Shown piece by piece: positions 58,736 through 64,000 of a stretch of 64,000 nt of DNA; the stretch's first letter is position 1; the number at the start of each line of letters is the position of its first letter. The translations under genes were made by a program, and so were the position numbers. Source of the DNA: Vicinamibacterales bacterium. GTDB lineage: Bacteria > Acidobacteriota > Vicinamibacteria > Vicinamibacterales > JAKQTR01. Below the pieces are notes generated by a model that was not told where the DNA came from, did not search any database, and saw only the letters and a list, made by a program, of their open reading frames with translations. The stretch lies in NCBI GenBank assembly GCA_025456345.1, contig JALOKU010000006.1, positions 1 to 64,000 on the forward strand. The letters run 5' to 3'.

Positions 58736-60499
58736 CTACCGCACGGGAAGCGTCACGCTGAACAGGGCGCCTCCGGCCTTGCGGTTTTCCGCTTTCACGT
58801 CGCCGCCGAGGATTTCGACCAGGTGCTTCACGATGGAGAGCCCGAGTCCCGTCCCGCCCGACTCGCGCGAGCGCGCCTTGTCGACGCGATAGAAGCGCTC
58901 GAAGATCCTGGACAGGTCGGCCTCGGGGATGCCCGGGCCTTCGTCCCCCACCGTCAACACGAACGCCCCGCCTGCGCGCCGTGACGCGAGTGTGATCGTC
59001 GTTGACGGCGGCGCGTACGCGATGGCGTTCTCGACGAGATTGCGCAGCGCGTCGTGGAGCTTGGCGGTGTCGACCCGCAGGGTTCGTGCCGCCGGCTCGA
59101 TGTCGGTGACAACGCGCTGGCCCTTCGCCTCCAGGGCGCCTTCGAGTTCGGTCGTGACGTCGGCGAACAGCGTCTCGACGTCCGTCTGCGAGGACGCCAC
59201 CGGCTCCTGGCCGGCCTCGAGGCGCGCCAGCCGCAGCAGGTCCCGCACGAGCCGCTCCATGCGGTTCGCCTGGCGCGCGATGATCTCGAGGAAGCGGGCG
59301 GCCTCCTCGGGTTCCGGCGGCACGTCGTCCTGGAGCGCTTCGACGTAGCCCTGGATCGCCGTGAGCGGCGTGCGCAGTTCGTGCGAGACGTTGGCGACGA
59401 AGTCGCGTCTCATGCGATCGGCGTGGCGCAGGTCGGTGATGTCGTGCAGGACCAGCACGGCCCCCGGGGCGCCCTCGGTGGTCACCGGGGCCGCCCGCGC
59501 GACCACCGTGCGGTTCGGATCGCGCAGGGGCGAGAACTCGATGCCGTCGGGTGTCTGCCCGGCGAGGGCGCGCCCGAGCATCGCGCCGATGTCGGGGTGC
59601 CGCACCCCGTCCGTGTAGTGCCCGCCCGGCACCAGTCCGTCCGGCTGCGCCATGCGGCGGGCGGCGTCATTGGCGAGCATGACGCGGCCGTCGGGGTTGA
59701 CGACAACCACGCCCTCGAGCATGCCCGCCAGGATGGCTTCCATCCGCGCCCGGTCCAGGGACAGCTCCCGCATCCTCCGGCCCAGTTCGCGGGCCGTGTC
59801 GTCGAGGACGCGCGCCACCGTGCCGAGCTCGTCACCGCCCTGGTCCCGCGCCGGGGCCGAGAAGTCCCCGGCGGCGTACCGGCGCGCCACCGCGGCGATG
59901 GCGTCCACCCGCCGCGCGAGCAGCACCGAGGAGAGCCAGGCCAGGCCGAGGGCGCAGCCCAGCGCCACCGCCAGTGCCACCAGAAGGCTCCGGCGCACGG
60001 CGCGGAACTGCGCGTCGACATCCGTGAGCGGCAGCGCGAGCCGCACGATCTCCACATGCGGGTGTGCGACCGTCAGGGCGACATAAAGCAGATCCGTCTC
60101 CAGCGTCGCGCTGAAACGCCGGACGACGCCCATGCCGGTCTGCCGGGCCGCGATGACCTCCGGCCGCGTGCCGTGGTTGTCGAGCGTTTCGAGTGCGGCC
60201 AGATCCTCCGCGGAGTCGCCGACGACGCGGCCATCCGCGGCGATGAGGGTGACGCGCGCGGCGGTGAAGCCGCCGATCTCGTCGGCCTCTCGATCCAGGG
60301 CGGCGACCGAGCCGTCCGTCTGGCGCTCCCGGAGGAGCGCGGCGGCCAGCCGGGTCTCGGCGATGAGATTGCGCTCGATGGCCATGATGAGCTGGGCGCG
60401 CATCGGCATCGCGATGAGCACCGCGGCGAGCAGGAGCGCGACGGCCGACACGCCGAAGACCGCGAGCAGGGTGCGCCCGCGCAGCCCGCCGAAGGTCAT
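58736..60499 (-). CDS. phoR: PhoR-like sensor histidine kinase (HAMP-PAS-HisKA-HATPase)
   Basis: RDFVANVSHELRTPLTAIQGYVEAL, LHDALRNLVENAIAYAPP, FERFYRVDKARSRESGGTGLGLSIVKHLVEILGG. Confidence 0.88.
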   Translation of the reverse strand: MTFGGLRGRTLLAVFGVSAVALLLAAVLIAMPMRAQLIMAIERNLIAETRLAAALLRERQTDGSVAALDREADEIGGFTAARVTLIAADGRVVGDSAEDLAALETLDNHGTRPEVIAARQTGMGVVRRFSATLETDLLYVALTVAHPHVEIVRLALPLTDVDAQFRAVRRSLLVALAVALGCALGLAWLSSVLLARRVDAIAAVARRYAAGDFSAPARDQGGDELGTVARVLDDTARELGRRMRELSLDRARMEAILAGMLEGVVVVNPDGRVMLANDAARRMAQPDGLVPGGHYTDGVRHPDIGAMLGRALAGQTPDGIEFSPLRDPNRTVVARAAPVTTEGAPGAVLVLHDITDLRHADRMRRDFVANVSHELRTPLTAIQGYVEALQDDVPPEPEEAARFLEIIARQANRMERLVRDLLRLARLEAGQEPVASSQTDVETLFADVTTELEGALEAKGQRVVTDIEPAARTLRVDTAKLHDALRNLVENAIAYAPPSTTITLASRRAGGAFVLTVGDEGPGIPEADLSRIFERFYRVDKARSRESGGTGLGLSIVKHLVEILGGDVKAENRKAGGALFSVTLPVR

Positions 60500-61197
60500 C
60501 GCCGCTCGCCCCTCGGCGCTTCGATCAGGCGGTATCCGAACTGCTTGACGGTGTCGATCGCCGCGCCGAGCACCGGGATCTTCTCGCGCAGCCGGCGCAC
60601 GTGGACGTCCACGGTCCGCGTGCCGCCGGTGTAGCGGTAGCCCCAGACGTCCGTGAGGAGCAGGTCGCGCGAGAGGACGCGGCCGCGGTGCTGCATCAGG
60701 TATTCGAGGAGCAGGAACTCCTTGGCCGTCAGCCGCACGGGCTGGCCGGCGGCGGTCACCAGGTGCCGCTCCCGATCGAGTTCGATCGGGCCGAAGGACA
60801 GCACGGCGTTCCCGGACTCGGCCCACCGCTGGGCGCGCCGCAGCAGGGCCCCGACTCGCGCGACGAGCTCGCTCGGGCTGAAGGGCTTGGTGACGTAGTC
60901 GTCGGCGCCCAGCTCGAGGCCGACGATGCGGTCGGACTCCTCGCTGCGGGCGGTGAGCATGATGATCGGCAGCGCGCGCGTCTCGGGCGCGCGGCGCAGC
61001 GCGCGGCACACCTCGAGGCCGTCGATGCTGGGCAGCATGAGGTCGAGGATGACCAGATCCGGCACGCGGGCGCGCACGAACACCAGGGCCTCCCGGCCGT
61101 CTCCGAGCGCGTCGGTGACGTGCCCGGCGCGCGTCAGGTACCGCTGAAGCAGTTCGGCGATGTCGCGGTCGTCTTCGACAATCAGGATGTGGCTCAT
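60496..61197 (-). CDS. phoB: PhoB-like OmpR-family response regulator
   Basis: MSHILIVEDDRDIAELLQRYLTRAG, LMLPSIDGLEVCRALR, winged-helix DVWGYRYTGGTRTVDVHVRRLREKI. Confidence 0.9.
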   Translation of the reverse strand: MSHILIVEDDRDIAELLQRYLTRAGHVTDALGDGREALVFVRARVPDLVILDLMLPSIDGLEVCRALRRAPETRALPIIMLTARSEESDRIVGLELGADDYVTKPFSPSELVARVGALLRRAQRWAESGNAVLSFGPIELDRERHLVTAAGQPVRLTAKEFLLLEYLMQHRGRVLSRDLLLTDVWGYRYTGGTRTVDVHVRRLREKIPVLGAAIDTVKQFGYRLIEAPRGERR

Positions 61198-61249
61198 TTG
61201 CCGGCCCCCTCGATCGTAGCCCAGCCGGGACGTGCGGCGAACAGGTTCG

Positions 61250-61268
61250 GTGTTACGTCTGTGTTACG
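61250..61268. promoter_or_regulatory. Pho-box-like direct repeat with 11-bp period
   Basis: gtgttacg-tct-gtgttacg at 61250-61257 and 61261-61268, between divergent phoB and the DUF47-PiT genes. Confidence 0.5.
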
Positions 61269-61342
61269 GGTGGGCCGGCCGGCGGCTCCTGCAGAGGGTT
61301 TCTGATAACATCTGAGCGTTTTGGGCCCGAAGGGAGCAGGAC

Positions 61343-61963
61343 GTGGCGAAATTCCGGCTGATTCCGCGAGAAGAGAAGTTCTACCAGGATTTCCTGGCGA
61401 TGGCCGATCACATCTGTGAGGCGGCCCGGGCCCTCGAGGAGATGGTGTCCTCCAACCCGCCCGACGCGGCGAAGACGGAGAGCATCAAGGAGCTGGAGCA
61501 CCGGTGCGACTTCCTGACCCACGAGATCATCCAGCGGCTCCATCGCACGTTCGTGACGCCGATTGACCGCGAGGACATCCACGAGCTGGCCAAGGCCATG
61601 GACGACGTGATGGACGCCATCGACGCCTCGGCGCACCTCTTTGCGCAGTACCGGATCGAGACGGTCCGCGACGGGGCCCGCAAGTTCTGCCACATCACGG
61701 TCAGCGCCACCGAGCAGATCAGGAGCGCGCTCACCCACATGGAGAAGCGCGAGAGCGTGACGCCGTCGGTCGTGGAAGTCAACCGCCTCGAGAACGAGGC
61801 CGATCGCCTGCATCAGGAGGTGATCACCTGCCTGTTCGACGAGGAGAAGGACCCGATCGCGATCATGAAGTGGAAGGAGATCTTCGACTACCTCGAGGCC
61901 ACCGTCGACTCGATCGAGGACGTCTCGGACGTCATCCAGGGCGTCGTCCTGAAACACGCCTGA
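61343..61963 (+). CDS. DUF47-family PhoU-like protein
   Basis: GTG start; MAKFRLIPREEKFYQDFLAMADHICEAARALEEMV, IQRLHRTFVTPIDREDIHELAKAMDDVMDAID. Confidence 0.94.
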   Translation: MAKFRLIPREEKFYQDFLAMADHICEAARALEEMVSSNPPDAAKTESIKELEHRCDFLTHEIIQRLHRTFVTPIDREDIHELAKAMDDVMDAIDASAHLFAQYRIETVRDGARKFCHITVSATEQIRSALTHMEKRESVTPSVVEVNRLENEADRLHQEVITCLFDEEKDPIAIMKWKEIFDYLEATVDSIEDVSDVIQGVVLKHA

Positions 61964-61970
61964 GACGGCC

Positions 61971-62972
61971 ATGGAATTCGCCGTCGTCGTCCTGCTCATC
62001 ACCGCGGCGCTGGTCTTCGATTACATCAACGGCTTCCACGACGCGGCCAACTCCATCGCCACCGTTGTGTCCACGCGCGTGCTCTCTCCCGGCAAGGCCG
62101 TGATCTGGGCGGCCTTCTTCAACTTCGCCGCGTTCTTCGCGTTCGGCACGGCGGTGGCGAAGACCGTCGGCTCGGGTATGATCGACATCCACGTCGTCAC
62201 CTTCGCCGTCATCTTCGCGGGCCTCTTCGGGGCCATCGTCTGGGACCTGATCACCTGGCACTACGGCCTGCCGACCAGTTCCTCCCACGCGCTCATCGGC
62301 GGCTACGCGGGCGCCGCCATCGCCGAAGCCGGCTGGGGAGCCATCATCCCGTCCGGCTGGACCAAGACGCTGTTGTTCATCGTGGTGTCGCCGGTGATCG
62401 GCCTGATTGCCGGCCTCGTCCTGATGGTGGCCATCTACTGGGTGTTCCAGGCCACGACACCGACGCGGGTCGACCACTGGTTCCGTAAGCTTCAACTCGT
62501 CTCGGCGGCGTTGTTCAGTCTGAACCACGGGGCGAACGATGCCCAGAAGACGATGGGCATCATGGCCGGAGTGCTCGCGACGGCCGGGTACATGGACAAG
62601 GACCACTTCGTCATCCCGACCTGGGTGGTCCTCGCGGCGTATAGCGCCATCGGTCTGGGGACGCTGTCCGGCGGGTGGCGGATCATCCACACGATGGGAT
62701 CGCGGATCACCAAGCTGCAGCCCGTCCACGGCTTTGCGGCGGAAACCGGCGCGGCCGGCGCGGTGTTCGTGGCCACCAGTCTGGGCGTGCCCGTGAGCAC
62801 CACCCACGCGATCACCGGTGCCATCGTCGGCGTCGGCTCGACGCGGCGCCTCTCGGCCGTCCGCTGGGGCGTGGCTGGCCGGATCGTCTGGGCGTGGGTG
62901 CTCACGATCCCCGCGGCCGGGGCGCTCGGCGCGGGGATGGGGCTGCTCTTGAGGGCCTTCGGGATCCGGTAG
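61971..62972 (+). CDS. pit: inorganic phosphate transporter, PiT family (copy 1)
   Basis: FDYINGFHDAANSIATVVSTRVLSPGKAVIWAAFFNF, GLPTSSSHALIGGYAGAAI, FSLNHGANDAQKTMGIMAGVL. Confidence 0.95.
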   Translation: MEFAVVVLLITAALVFDYINGFHDAANSIATVVSTRVLSPGKAVIWAAFFNFAAFFAFGTAVAKTVGSGMIDIHVVTFAVIFAGLFGAIVWDLITWHYGLPTSSSHALIGGYAGAAIAEAGWGAIIPSGWTKTLLFIVVSPVIGLIAGLVLMVAIYWVFQATTPTRVDHWFRKLQLVSAALFSLNHGANDAQKTMGIMAGVLATAGYMDKDHFVIPTWVVLAAYSAIGLGTLSGGWRIIHTMGSRITKLQPVHGFAAETGAAGAVFVATSLGVPVSTTHAITGAIVGVGSTRRLSAVRWGVAGRIVWAWVLTIPAAGALGAGMGLLLRAFGIR

Positions 62973-63002
62973 GCCGACAGGCCCGCCAGCACCACAGAAC
63001 CA

Positions 63003-64000
63003 TGGAACTCGCCATCGTCATCACGCTCATCGCCGTCGCGTTGATTTTCGACTACATCAACGGGTTTCACGATGCCGCGAACTCCATCGCGACGGTCGTG
63101 TCCACCCGCGTGCTGTCGCCCGGGCAGGCGGTGGTCTGGGCCGCCTTCTTCAATTTCGTGGCGGCGTTCGGCTTCGGCACCGCGGTGGCGAAGACCATCG
63201 GCTCAGGGATGATCGACATCAACGTCGTCACCTTCGCGGTGATCTTCTCGGGCCTGTTCGGGGCCATTACGTGGGACCTCATCACGTGGTACTTCGGCCT
63301 GCCGACCAGTTCGTCGCACGCGCTGATCGGGGGTTACGCCGGCGCAGCCATCGCGAAGGCGGGCTTCTCGGCCATCATCCCGGCGGGGTGGACGAAGACG
63401 CTGATCTTCATCGTGCTGTCCCCCCTGATCGGGCTGGGGTTCGGGCTCGGCCTCATGGTGGCCATCTACTGGCTGTTCCGGCGCACGACGCCGACCCGCG
63501 TCGATCACTGGTTCCGGAAGCTGCAGCTCGTCTCCGCGGCCTTGTTCAGCCTGAACCACGGCGCGAACGACGCCCAGAAGACGATGGGCATCATCGCGGG
63601 CGTGCTGTTCACCGTGCCCGCCTATCGCGCCCTCGTGACCGACGCGGCGGGCACGATGATGATCCCCTTCTGGATCGTGCTGCTCGCGCACGCCGCCATC
63701 GGCCTCGGCACGCTCTCGGGCGGCTGGCGCATCATCCACACGATGGGGTCGCGCATTACGAAACTGCAACCCGTGCACGGCTTCGCGGCCGAGACCGGGG
63801 CGGCCGGGGCGGTGTTCCTGGCAACCGTGCTGGGCGTTCCCGTCAGCACGACGCACGCGATCACCGGCTCCATCGTTGGCGTCGGCGCGACCAGGCGTCT
63901 TTCGGCGGTTCGGTGGGGTGTCGCGGGACGGATCGTGTGGGCGTGGGTCCTCACCATCCCCGCGGCTGCGGCGCTCGGCATGGGCATGCAGCTGGCGCTC
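63003..64000 (+). CDS. pit: inorganic phosphate transporter, PiT family (copy 2, truncated by window end)
   Basis: ATG at 63003; MELAIVITLIAVALIFDYINGFHDAANSIATVVSTRVLSPGQAVVWAAFFNFVAAFGFGTAVAKTIGSGMIDINVV...; open to the window end. Confidence 0.93.

Overview
High-GC bacterial chromosomal window, probably Acidobacteriota (inferred from the TIGR03436-type VWA domain, CarD, and the TonB/peptidase/glycoside content). About 45 coding genes are supported, plus one tRNA-Leu(CAA), several palindromic or MITE-like repeats, and some regulatory sites. No CRISPR array, rRNA operon or intact transposase was seen. Main blocks: (1) 0-5 kb, a four-gene minus-strand redox/transport operon in which every junction is an ATGA overlap; (2) 5.4-7.6 kb, an NHL-repeat protein whose C-terminal repeats carry two complementary deletions; (3) 7.6-11.3 kb, a secreted Gfo/Idh, TIM-barrel and GH29 fucosidase cluster; (4) 16.7-17.1 kb, a tRNA with a 132-bp tandem repeat at its 3' end; (5) 19.7-47.9 kb, mostly housekeeping and regulatory genes (CarD, OPT, MoaC, LepB, LytS/LytTR, NuoI, Lon, M1-M28-PDZ peptidase, FHA-GAF-SpoIIE); (6) 49.2-64 kb, a dense phosphate/polyphosphate neighbourhood: Ppx/GppA, CotH, phosphate-type porin, STAS-DUF4956 fusion, metallophosphoesterase, CHAD, SixA, PhoR/PhoB-like two-component system, DUF47/PhoU-like protein and two tandem PiT transporters. 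Block 6 is the best candidate for an under-described system. Family names come from reading the protein sequences by eye; no searches were run.
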